DNA of 64,000 nucleotides from Paracamarosporium sp. OC-R06-R3 (taxonomy: Eukaryota > Ascomycota > Dothideomycetes > Pleosporales > Didymosphaeriaceae): the NCBI GenBank assembly GCA_019828545.1, contig JACVRA010000247.1, positions 4,831 through 68,830 of the forward strand, read 5' to 3'. Of this stretch, positions 32,224 through 42,979 are shown piece by piece. Within the stretch, counting starts at the first letter, position 1. Each line of letters begins with the position of its first letter. A program made the translations under genes and the position numbers. The notes beneath the pieces are model-generated. The model was given only the letters and a program-made list of their open reading frames with translations, was not told where the DNA came from and ran no database searches.

Positions 32224-34866
32224 GTTGGGATGGGTGGTGGGCGCTGGGAGCGACATGAGGGGTCCGGGGTAATTTATAGTAGTATATGCAGCGTCTCGGC
32301 CATATGGAGTCAAAGAGTTTGGCGGGGGTACAATTGCATGCAGTCGTGACGAGTGCCGCGAAAAGAAGGGCCCACGTCAAGTTCCCGCCGCCAAACGACC
32401 AGAACCGGCTCTCGGAACGCGGCAAGGGTCTTTTGCATTGCTAAAGCTTAGCTTGCACGTGAACGTGGGCGTGCCTGAGCACCAGATTGGCTTTCAGACG
32501 ACGCGCTGCCATCATTCACAGCGCGGATAATTGGCACAAGTTCTCCTGTGTGCAGTTTCACCGCCTTATTGGAGATGGCCCAAGGGTTCGTTTGATGGAC
32601 AATCTTGCATGCTCGTCAAACACCAGCGACTCGGTGCAGATTCGGGTTAACCGGATCTGGAATAGCGCATCGCTTGTCTCTTGGCATCCCGAAGTCATCC
32701 CGAAAACACCAAACTTTTATCCGTCGCATTCGTTTACAGCCCAACACCACTTCACAACAACCCGAGCCTACAGCTTGGCCGTAGACACAAACGATGTCGC
32801 TTGAATAGTCTTCTAGAGGTGCCTAGAAAAACTAACGCGCAGTAGCAGCCGTGCCTGCGAGTCTGCCCACTCTTGGTACGTTTACGAAAGTTTCTACCTT
32901 CTCTCCCACTACTACGCTTCAAGATGAGCATACATCGACCATCACTACTTTAGGAAGAGCCGGAAAAGGTATGGCGAGCATCATCATATGCTACGCTGTC
33001 GCTGCTTATAACTCGGTCGCTGAGAGCAAAGAATTCACAACACGTTTTGCAACATGGTGCTTGAATAGCTGCTGACTTTGCGATTCAGATTTTTTTCTTC
33101 CCATGAGATCCCGTAGCGTAAACGGTTACCTGATGCCTTCGCTCCACCTTTGTTTGCATATGAACCGCCCAACATGACTGCAGTGCAGCCGCACCGCGGA
33201 ATACGTGCGAAACTATACGGCTGTTGTGTCATTGGGGGTTGGTCGCATGCGAACTGAGGGCGTCACATCCGGTTACAATTGCTTAGGAGAAAACAACTGA
33301 GTGCTGCCATGGCTTTTACCGAATTTGGATCAGCGAGGGTGATGCAGTCTCTGCACCCTTCTTGAAATCATCTTCGACACTGTCATACTGGCATTCTAGA
33401 CTTTCACACAAGGTGATTCTATCGCAATCATCGATGTCTATACATTGCATAGGTGGCCAAGTACATTGTGGTGTCGTTGTACCTTTCAAAGAGGTAAGAC
33501 AGATCAAATGTGCTGCTCTTCTAAGACTGGATATAGCAAAACCCGACGCCCATTATTTATTGAGATACCCTTTCATCAATATCATTCCTTCTGTTAGCTT
33601 CGTCTACTACTTTGCACCTCGCAGTTACATTCCCATCTTCGTTGGATACCTTATCTCTGGTTCTTGAACTTACTATTCAAGAAGTGTCAGCCTCACTCAG
33701 TCCTTCGCCAGTGACAGTCTTATCTTTTGTGCTCGATCTGCAACTTGGGCAATCGTTGGCTTGCTGTCAGCAGACTTGAACAGCGCCAAAGGAAACCTCA
33801 CAGCGTCTTCTCAAGAATCCGAGAGGCTCGTATCACTAAAGTAGGCTGTGTGGAGATTATCGATATTCGAACTCATGACTTGAAGTATGCTTGTAAAGTC
33901 AACGGCTTGATGGGTGAGACGGGTGTAGTGAATGAAGAAATCGCCAGGCAATACACGTCCGTCCAACGGCCCCTCTGTCGCATTCACTCAGTATACGCGG
34001 CCACTATGTACTTATGTCACCAAGAGACGTAAACTCACGTTACTATCATCAAAAGGAAATATTGCAATCCGTACATTTCACCACCCAACACCGTTTATCG
34101 TTAGGTGTGTTTTCCCAAACAGGCAGGCCGCGTCACTTGGTCTCAAATGGCGCCCAACGTCCAGCCAATCACCTTCGGCATTTAGTACTTGTGCATGATC
34201 GGGAGTATCCGTAAGTATTTAGATCTTTGTAGGGCGAAAGATCCAGGCGCCTGATCGACTGATAACGGGAGCCGCCGAACATACAGCGACGATCGCTGTC
34301 ATGTGGCCTACAGCCCGTACTATGATGCCGGTAATTGATTACTCCGTGGACGCCATGAGGTCTGTAAGCCCCACCACCCCGGATATTCATCTACCCCAAT
34401 CCATGCTAATCGCCGGGAGCCTTCCTAAACAGCCTAGCAAGAATTCTGTCGCAACGACACATGCACCTATGAATTACGATGTGGTACTTGGCGGGCCCGA
34501 CTTCTTAATACCATTCGCCAGTAGCTGCATAGCTTGCCCTGGCTAGAACGGTCCTACATAGAACGAATGCCACCGACCATCTGCAGCACCTACTTAAGAT
34601 AGCTTGGCACACCGAAGCTTTCCGCCCAAGGCCACCAAGCTTCGACAAGAGACCTTGGAGTAGCTTGAACACCTCCTTATCGCAGTATGTTCTCCGTGAT
34701 GGCTTGCTCTCAAACAATCAAGGGTTATCGAAAGCGAATAGAGAATGGTCAGGAATCTATCAAGCAGCGGTAGTACTTAAGGACCAGGATGATCTACTGT
34801 TGTTGATCACAGAGATCACTGCCATCTTCGTTATTGCAACAGAAATCTCCGGCAAAGCTTGTCATC
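32224..34866. other. Gene-free 2.6 kb
   Basis: The largest empty stretch in the window. It holds the EPT1 promoter at one end and the deuterolysin promoter at the other. ORFs up to about 130 codons exist on both strands but have no recognisable domain, signal peptide or splice-supported extension. Composition is near balanced, not strongly AT-rich. A lineage-specific non-coding RNA or gene with many tiny exons could hide here; I see no positive sign. Confidence 0.5.
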
Positions 34867-36047
34867 ATGCTCACCAAGACTCTCCCGGTCGCTCTCCTTG
34901 CTGGCGCTGCTTCGGCGGCTTGCCCTCTCTCGATCTCGATTGCCGACGCGGACAAGCACACTGTCAATGTTGCAGTCACGAACACCGGAAGCGAGACCCT
35001 TCAGGTTTTCAAGGGCAACACTGTGTTCAGCGCTCATGCGACCAAGGACCTGTTGGTAGCTGATGCAGGTGTGTATACTAAGAGCTTGATCTTTTCGGTT
35101 GAAACACAAACTAATATTTGGACCAGATGGCAATGCTCTTCCCTTCGACGGCGTCTATGTCAACTACAAGCGCACCGGACTTACTACCGACAACTTCCAG
35201 AAGATCGCAGCTGGAGAGACAGTCACCGTCTCGGTCAACGCAGCCAAGAGCTACAAGCTCAAAGGCATTAAGCAAGCTAAGGTTTCTGCTATTCAGGGCT
35301 TCCGCTATGCGACAGGAGAGGAGGCTCCCTCCGCTCTCAAGGAGCTATCCATCTGCGCGGACCTGAAGACCGGATCGGTCGATGTCACTCCCGACCAGAG
35401 CACTGTAGCCGAGTACGCTCCACAAACATCTCGAAATCACATTACCTTGCTAATCGCCATCCTTTAGGCAACACGTTTCCCACAAGCGCGATGAGCCCTT
35501 CACATCGCGCATCCAAAAGCGCGCCATCACCTACTCCTCCTGCTCGACCTCGCAGACCTCGACGCTCAAGACCAGCGTCTCAAACGCCATCTCCATGGCC
35601 AGCGCCGCCTACACGGCCGCCAACACCGCAGCCTACTACTTCACCACGTGGTTCAAGTCGACCTCCAACGAGTCCAAAGTCCGCACCATCTACAACGACG
35701 TCGCAAACGTGCAGACCACGTCCCCCAAGATCTCCTGCACAGACACATACAGCGACTGCACCGATGGCTCAGCCCTGCTGTACACTGTCCCCAGCGCCAA
35801 CGTCATCGTGCCGTGCCCGAACAACGGCTTCTGGGACTTCCCACAGCTCGCGAGCCAGTGTTCTGGCGATGACTATGATAAGTCGGGTAGTATCCTGCAC
35901 GAGATGACGCATTTGTATGGCACGGGAGATTATGCGTATGGACCGGATGCCGCGAAGGCGCTGAGCGCGAGCCAGGCTGCGGCGAATGCGGATACGTATG
36001 AGATGTATGCTGAGAGTGTGAGGTTGGGTGGGTGCACGACTGGTTAG
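34867..36047 (+). CDS. Deuterolysin-type secreted metalloprotease (peptidase family M35), 355 aa
   Basis: Three exons, 34867-35068, 35127-35412 and 35468-36047 (introns 58 and 55 nt, GTGTGT..CCAG and GTACGC..TTAG). The ATG at 34867 begins a clear signal peptide (MLTKTLPVALLAGAASA). A propeptide of about 155 residues with the typical beta-sandwich look ends at a Lys-Arg site just before AITYSSC, the mature N-terminus. The aspzincin centre is intact: HEMTH at 307-311 and GTGDYAYG, with D317 as the third zinc ligand. Paired Cys flank it. These enzymes are secreted, heat-stable acid-to-neutral proteases used for nutrition or host interaction. Complete and probably functional. Confidence 0.94.
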
Positions 36048-36382
36048 GGGTGGGGTAGTGTGGATACCATCGATGAGCGATGGAAAAATGGATAGCCTTT
36101 AAATGTGATATGATTAACGCTAAGTACGTGCTTTTCTGGCGTGAAATGTGTAGATCGATGTGTGTAGGAAGACGCTGAGGTGCCGACTAACTAACGTGCA
36201 TCCAAGCGTAACAACAAATCATAGGTGCTTTGACTTTAAAGTAATAGAACTTCTATCTACTTACCGGTAGTGGATTAGGGTGTGTTGTTAAGATGGAATC
36301 CAATTCAATAACAATATTACCCAAAACATGACTAGTCCAGTGCATCCCTTCAGAGCAAGTGAAAGTGCTTATCCGTTACTAC
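36048..36382. other. Convergent intergenic region
   Basis: About 335 bp of 3' flanks between the protease and the DUF6594 gene. Slightly AT-rich; nothing else seen. Confidence 0.5.
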
Positions 36383-37584
36383 CTATAGACCTCGGTCCTG
36401 CGCTTGAGCTTGGAGACCATTTCCGGAGATGAAAACCACCAGTACAGCAGCATATGCGGCCCCACTTGCGAATATTTCCGCCATGCTTGCCTTGCTGGCC
36501 ACTGTGACCACGCTTACAAAACATGTTGCCGCAGCAAAGACTATTATGAACCGGAAAAGAGTCCGTTGAACCGAGTTGAGAGCAATAACCGGAACTAGAA
36601 GCAGCGCAATAGCAAGAGTTGCAACTAAAGCTCGCGCTATGGCTCGGATAAAGGGCTTGTATATCACAATCTGGGTGCCCTGTCCATCAGACTTTCTCGG
36701 AAAAATCTAATTGGAGGTTAGAAGCAGTTAGGCTTATTGCTAATACAGGGAGTATTACCTTCAGCTTAACGGAATAGAGGAAAACATATACAAATTCAAC
36801 CATATGTGTCACTTTTGACATTCCTTGGTCTTTGACTTGACCGATATTGATCAGATCATACGGTTCCGCACTGAGGTACTTAACCTCGGGTCTTGCAATA
36901 CATCCATTTGTTTTGATCCAGCCATCCAACGTTCGAACATGTCTGGGCACAGAATCCGGCATATTGATTGCCCATTGACTTCGTTGAAGGAAGTCATCCA
37001 TATCAAGATCAGCGTGATACAACCCTTAGAAGGCGCAAATAAACTTACCATAATCGGAGAAAGCTTGGTTAAGTCGCGCAATGATATCTTTTCTACGGGG
37101 ATTCTTGTCTCTACGACAACTTCCCAGAAAAAGCTCCGCTTCTTCCGTTCGGTCGATCTCGTTAAGTTCTTCTTCAAGCTTGGAGATATTGTCTTGTTTT
37201 AAAAGGAGCATTCTCATGCGTAGAACACGGAACCGACGGAAATTTTGGAACTCGTAGTTGCGGCCAAGGAGGGACGCGTACAGTGGATACCCGGGTCGGT
37301 ATAATTTAGCTGCAAGAATTATTATCCATGCTCCCATGGTAGTATAGGCCAGGATTACCATCTCTCTCAGCCCAACTAACACCAGCCTTTTCTCTCCAAG
37401 GATAATGTGCCTTCTCCTTGCCAGGTTGTTTCGGCTTCCTTTTGACCATATGGAGGAGATACAACAGAAACCGCAACCGGGAAATATTCCTGTCGGCTTC
37501 GGAGTTTTCTACGGTCGCTTCCACTAACAAACTGTGATTATTGCTACCATGGCTCGCGAGTAGGAACTTACGATCAGGATCCAT
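36383..37584 (-). CDS. DUF6594-family membrane protein with an anomalous 24 nt intron-like gap
   Basis: Proposed pieces: 37584-37359, 37309-37049, 37024-36759 and 36706-36383, about 358 aa. The core matches DUF6594: GYPLYASLLGRNYEFQNFRRF, then LLLKQDNISKLEEELNEID, a middle helix and a C-terminal domain with two or three TM helices (ALVATLAIALLLVPVIAL, FIIVFAAATCFVSVVTVA). Introns of 49 and 52 nt are ordinary. The third join needs removal of only 24 nt (37048-37025: GTAAGT donor, TTCTAAG end); left in, it puts a stop in frame after QAFSDYG. So either a mini-intron is spliced or the gene is interrupted. A further optional 48 nt intron (37571-37524) would shorten the N-terminus to about 342 aa in all. 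Function of the family is unknown. Confidence 0.72.
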
Positions 37585-39013
37585 GGAATTTAGTTTCAGC
37601 GGGTTTAAATATCAGTTCCCTTCACTTATCCTTCATCTAGCCTTTGTAGAGATGATTATGTAGATGGACCGCGGGATCTGTCAGGATAGCTCCGCCCGTT
37701 TGCATCAAACACAATGAACCTGCATGAGAGAATATAGCCACCGGATTACTATTGCCGTTCCTCTTGGTATGGAAATATAATCTTCGAGGGCCAGCAACAT
37801 GAAGTTTGGTTGCAGACCTGGATAATCATGTTGCCTATCGCTAGCTATTGAACTGCCCCGCAGCTAACTTCTACATAGCCTTTGCGGCTACGAAGGATCG
37901 TGACGTGCTGCACTGCAATAGCAGTTTCTCCTCGTGGGCTAATCAAGGGTGCTGCAGAGTGCCGTCCCGCTTCTTTGGTATTGCGCCTGCTGTTTGCCTT
38001 GCGTATTGCCTTGCGTATTGCCTTGCGTATTGCCTTGCGTATTGCCTTGCGTATTGCCTTGCGTATTGCCTTGCGTATTGCCTTGTCGCGTTAATATCGC
38101 GCTGCTGCATTGGCGTGCTGCATCGCCACGTGGCCAGCCTTATCGAGGACAAACTTGTTAAGAATCGTAAAACACACATTCAAGACTTGTCCGCTACTCT
38201 CACGGGTTTTTGTTACTATTTATCCCACCTTTCGCGTTCCTTCTGAGCTTCGGGCAATCCATTTCCCAAGTTAGTATATCCTAGGAAGAAAGCACAATGC
38301 CTTTTACTAGAGCGCAACCACGGCTAGCCAAGACAATAGTCAGTGATATCTTTTCAAGTGTCCTCGAACATCTCTTATGAAATCTGTAGTTCCCGAAGTT
38401 CCACGTTGGAGACGATGTGGTCTGGGCATCTCCTGACGGAGAACGTGATTGCATTGTTTCCAAAGTAACTCCAGAGTTTCCATATCAATATAACCTGGTG
38501 GACGCGAGTGGCACTAAGATTAAAGACAATGTACCCGAAGGTCAACTTAGATCTAAATAACTGAGGTTCACAGAAAGAACAATTACTGGGAGCAGCTTGA
38601 CCAGTGCAATAAGAGCTATGTAAGACGGTCAATAGATAGGCGAGTCGCATGAATATTATTCACAATGAACTAGCCTCATTAACCAACGATTCATAAGATG
38701 ATTTAGCACTGAACATTGCCACCATAAACAGGGAGGGTGGTCGACCCGCTCAGGCTATGCCCTTGTGAGATGGCGGATTTAACTTTACAAGAAGTGAGCT
38801 AGTTCATAGGGAGGCAAGAGAGTGAGTTTAATTAAAAGGCTGCGACGCATATGTCAGCCTGAACGCTTTACACAGCCATAAACATGACAGCTAGAACCCC
38901 ACTTTAGAGCTGGTAGTACGAGGGACGCACTTGCTCACCGTTTTTCGTCTCAGCTTTTGCGGGTACAAAGCCACACGATACTCTCTTCTTTGTAAAAAAA
39001 GAAAAACTCAAAT
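37585..39013. other. Gene-free 1.4 kb containing a 12-bp minisatellite
   Basis: Upstream region of the DUF6594 gene and downstream region of the next HET gene. ORFs here are created by the tandem repeat or lack any domain. AT-rich towards 38480-39010. Confidence 0.5.
37994..38085. repeat. 12-bp tandem repeat (minisatellite), about 7.7 copies
   Basis: A near-perfect array of the 12-mer GCCTTGCGTATT. Because the unit is a multiple of three, all six frames read through it as repeats (for example Cys-Leu-Ala-Tyr), which creates spurious ORFs on both strands. The identity between copies suggests recent expansion. Confidence 0.95.
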
Positions 39014-41540
39014 CTAAATAATGTATATACTTGTGCGCTTCACGCTTGTGAATTCAACGTTTTGGTTGAAATGTTCGTTTACCCCCAGTCTTTCGCAAAT
39101 CAAAGAGTGAGACCCGATCTCAGGAGGCCGGGTCTCGGGAGGGAGGTTTTGCACAGCGTCATCCGGCAAAATCCCTAAGACGATACCGCGAACATGTCCC
39201 CCATCGTCACAGTACTTCAACCAGAGGAGCTTTGACCCTATGTATTTGGAACAGCGTTGAAGATCGTCTATTGCCCATGCCGTTCTGTTCTCATCATTTT
39301 TCGGGTCTCTGATCGTTCCAAACGATCGATCGCTGCCGGATTCGGGTACTGTCCACTGGGTGACCTCGGCGACAAAACCAGTGAGAAACAGCCATCCACC
39401 CTTTGTTTGTCCATATATATTCGGTCCACTTGGCAAAACCTTTGTTCTTCTCATGTCGACTTGAACGAAGTAGGTTGACGAAAATTGTCCCTCTGCAGGC
39501 CATCGAACAGCTCCTGGAACGCTCGACCAGCTCCAGCTGGGCGCGATGTAGTCGTGATTATTACGAGATGCATCGACAGCTACCCATATCAATGAGCGAA
39601 GGAGATCCTTGCTCCACATGCCTGCTAGATAAGGTCCTGTCTTCGAACTATACCATCTACTCGCAAGACCAGCGACAGCCGGTAGCCAGTCTGAAGATTT
39701 TGTGATTGACTTCTTTGAATATTCTGTCACAAGGTCTCTCCAATCGGGGCCCCACCTCATAGATTCATATTGAGCTTTCAGGACCGCGGGCTCTCCGTAT
39801 ATAGACCCATAGCGCGGGTGCCTGTCTGGAACAGAAGTTATGACAACAAGTTCGGGTAACTGTCCTATGACAGTGTATTTATCAGGTTTGTATGTATTTT
39901 CGACTGAAGATAGAAAATTTGAGTGGGCGGGTGGTGCGTCTCCAGAGGAAGATGATGTGTCCCGTCGGAGAGGGAGTAGCAAATCGCCAGAGAAGTCGAA
40001 CATACTACCACATTCGCATTGGAGGGACGTCAAACATTCGAATACGACCTCATACCCAGTGAAATGAATTATTCTCCTTCCAAGGATCCGTTCTTGAAAA
40101 CACCATGCTCTTGCGAACAGAGGATATCCAGCGTCGGTCAATACGCCATTATTTATGCTGGACCAGGTGGTTGAGCTACTACTTCCCCATGTGAAAGCAG
40201 TGTGAGGGACTGAGCATCTTACAAAGACTTCGAACGGGGTCTGGTTCTGGTCGATGCCCGTAATCGTGGTATATGGGTGCTTCGGCAAGAATAATCCTCC
40301 ATCACCATCCTCCGCAGCAGTCGCAGCAATTACAAGTGTCGCATTGTTATAGACTGCAGCCATTTTTGCAGCTTCAGTTTCCCAGTCCATCTTGTCATCC
40401 TGAATGATGCACAGTGAATCGATCCAAATGTATCGGATGCCGAGGTGGCGCGTCATAGTAATGGCATCTTGAAAAGTGCGAGGCAGGCGTGACCAGGGAA
40501 TATTCTGTTTCCAATCTTTGATTGAAGTTTTTGTAGTTACCAGATGCTGACTACGGCCCCAACAGTGCGAAAGAGCCACGTACGTACCCTGTAAATCCTC
40601 ACCTTGAGGCTGAGAAAGACGGATGTCCATATTATCATCACTTCCAACATATACCACTCGCGTTGGCAACGTTTTGGGTTTGTTCCCAGATACATTGTTA
40701 CAGAAGTCATGGTTCGAGCGACATTCGGTGAGCCATGGTACTACAAGCCTGGCTAGTCCTGCGGCATCAGGCATCGAGGTTATATGGCGCGCCGACCCAC
40801 CATCCCATATCATCGCTGATCCATACGGATCTTCACGTTTCATGGACGTTCCGACGGTATTCCAAGGGGACGGATTGCCTGCGCACTGTCAGACCTCCGC
40901 GTCCGGCTATTAATAGAAGCTCTCTTTGGGTTCTATGACAACAGAATGTAAAATGGATCGCACCAGGTAATGTATAAAACTCAAGATTCAAGAGCTCTTC
41001 ATCTTCCCGATATTCCGCACTCAAATTCAAATCACCAAAGATACCAATCTCGTCTTGCTCGTCGGAGTTTTGTCGTGATACCCAAACGCGTAGTATATCC
41101 CCAAGGCAAAACTGGATATCGACCATTATTTTTGGATCTTCTAGACTGAATCCTCCATCGGCTAGTTTTGTCAAACCAGTGAGCAATAGCTGACAGGATG
41201 GACAATTCTTTTCTTCGGCTGCGCTCATCACGTCCTCCAGCGTCGCTGAGACCACCCAAGGGGCAAATTCGAGGTTTCCTATTCTTTTCTTTCTGGATGC
41301 TTCATGTGTCGCAATGCTTTGGTTGTTTTCTTTTGCTTTGAATGCATTACGCCCGTTGCCAGCGTTTGTATTGCAGTGGATGCCATCTCGAGGAAGAAGG
41401 CTGAAGGCTGACTCTGGCGAGAAGTTGCAACAAACTGAACAGAAGACAGGATCGTCTGTAATGCGCGTACCAAGGCGATTGCTGTCGTTCAGTGCCTCTG
41501 GGTAAACGTTCCGTCGTAAAATGATTTCTGGAGTGGCCAT
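39014..41540 (-). CDS. HET-domain protein with long N-terminal Cys-containing region, 813 aa
   Basis: Two exons, 41540-40964 and 40878-39014, joined over an 85 nt intron (GTGCGA..GCGCAG). Read without the join, exon 1 runs on to a stop and the HET part appears to start internally. The N-terminal 192 residues include CSVCCNF and NCPSCQLLL Cys pairs, often seen before HET domains. The HET domain starts with YVALSHCWG at about 292-300, has WIDSLCIIQDD at 344-354, and continues with an AAVYNNATLVIAATA block and YPLFARAWCFQERIL. The C-terminal half has the usual PSWSWSSVPG element. This is the first gene of the dense 39-61 kb cluster of incompatibility-type genes. Confidence 0.92.
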
Positions 41541-42979
41541 AAATGCTGGAGGAGACTTTCAGAAAATGAAGTGTTGATGGTTTCAGTTATGGAAGTGATG
41601 CGGGGTGCGGTTATTTATTAATCAAAATCGATGTCTTACATGCATGGATTCTCTACGCGTTCGGTGATTGGGTGGCATTTCAACAACTGGCTGCTTGTGA
41701 ATTAGTAGCCACTACATCTCAGTCTCATACAAAGGTCTTCCTCTATTGCTCTGACTACTTCGTGCGCTGCCACTAGGTCGACCTCTGCAGTATCAACAGT
41801 CATGCTCCACGCTCGCGTTTCTGGCAGCAGGGGTGTGCATTTCCCTTCCATGACCCTTTGCTTCATCGTGGTATTGCCTCTTGTCGTTAGCACAGATTGG
41901 GCAAAGCCACCTTGGAAGTTGAGCCGGGCTTCTCTGGAGAAGGTGCAATGTCGTGCAACCTAACTGATTAAGGTAAAACTCATGTAGACATGCATGCATC
42001 TGCATACTCTGTCTACTGTACCTGGCGCACAGAACAACATATGTACATCTTTATCACCTCAGTGTAGGCTGCCTCTGGTATGAATTTTATCCTGATTCTG
42101 TACTGCTATTGCAGTCATAGGAGTGTTTGTCTCCCACCGTTTCGCAGTATGGTCAATACGTTACTATGCCAAATAGCTACCTAGCATTCTGTTATTCGAG
42201 CCAGAAAGGGACGGAATTGGCGAATTGGAAAGATGGAATGCGGCCCAATAGGAAATACATGCGCTGTATGTTATGGTCCAAGAAGTGTGGGTAGGCGGGA
42301 CTGGTGTTTCAAACTAGCCCACTTTTCCGCCCCCAATCTAATCATCAGCTGCAGTCCCCCACCGGCTCAAGTGCCTAGCGCCGGGAGAAGGTTTACTATG
42401 TGCAAAGAGTAGTTCTCAAACAATAAATTGTTGTAGCCACCCTGCCAATTCTCTGAACTCCTTCCGACGCTAGGTAACTGAGCTAGGAGGAGGGACTGTA
42501 TTAGCTGGCTTCGCATAGGCAATGCTTCTTTTCCTCCCAAAGCATCACAATCCCCAAAGTATGCATTGTGAGGAATTGTAAGTATATGGCAACAATCGCT
42601 CAACTAGACGCTATGTTTGCCATTAATCTTTGTTCATCGAAAGCATTCAGCGTTGCATCTTGGAGTCATCGTTGTAGAACGGTGTTAAACACGCGTACCG
42701 CACAGCCACCATTTAAATTGATCGTCGCTAACCGATCTGCATGATACGGGGAGGCGCTTCTCACATCTCCTGGTTCGCCCATGAGTCCGGAAATGCCTAC
42801 TAACGAAGCGTCGCTTGTTCACGCTATATGTAAGGCTGACACCCTCGCTTATACTGGGCTGCCTTCAACTTTGTTTCATGAATAGCGATTTATCTCGAGT
42901 CGCGCCGCGCTTGAAGGTCCGAGAATGCCTCATACTCAATCTCACGCGATATTTGAGTCTGGCTACGACCCGAACTATT
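41541..42979. other. Divergent intergenic region, gene-free
   Basis: About 1.4 kb between divergent genes. Contains the promoter of the HET gene and the upstream part of the broken membrane-protein gene. ORFs are short and domainless. Confidence 0.45.

Noticed and set aside
33316..33667. Overlapping ORFs on both strands in the 2.6 kb gap
   Set aside because: Short, mutually overlapping, no domain or intron signals linking them to other exons.
33860..33885. TTCGAAC motif reminiscent of a tRNA T-loop
   Set aside because: No acceptor stem, D-arm or anticodon arm could be paired around it.
37848..38246. ORFs with Cys-Leu-Ala-Tyr or Arg-Gln-Tyr-Ala repeats
   Set aside because: Produced by the 12-bp tandem repeat, which is open in every frame; no flanking domain.
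40833..40963. Read-through of the HET exon 1 frame past 40964 to a stop
   Set aside because: The tail has no family match, while splicing 40963-40879 joins the two conserved halves in phase.
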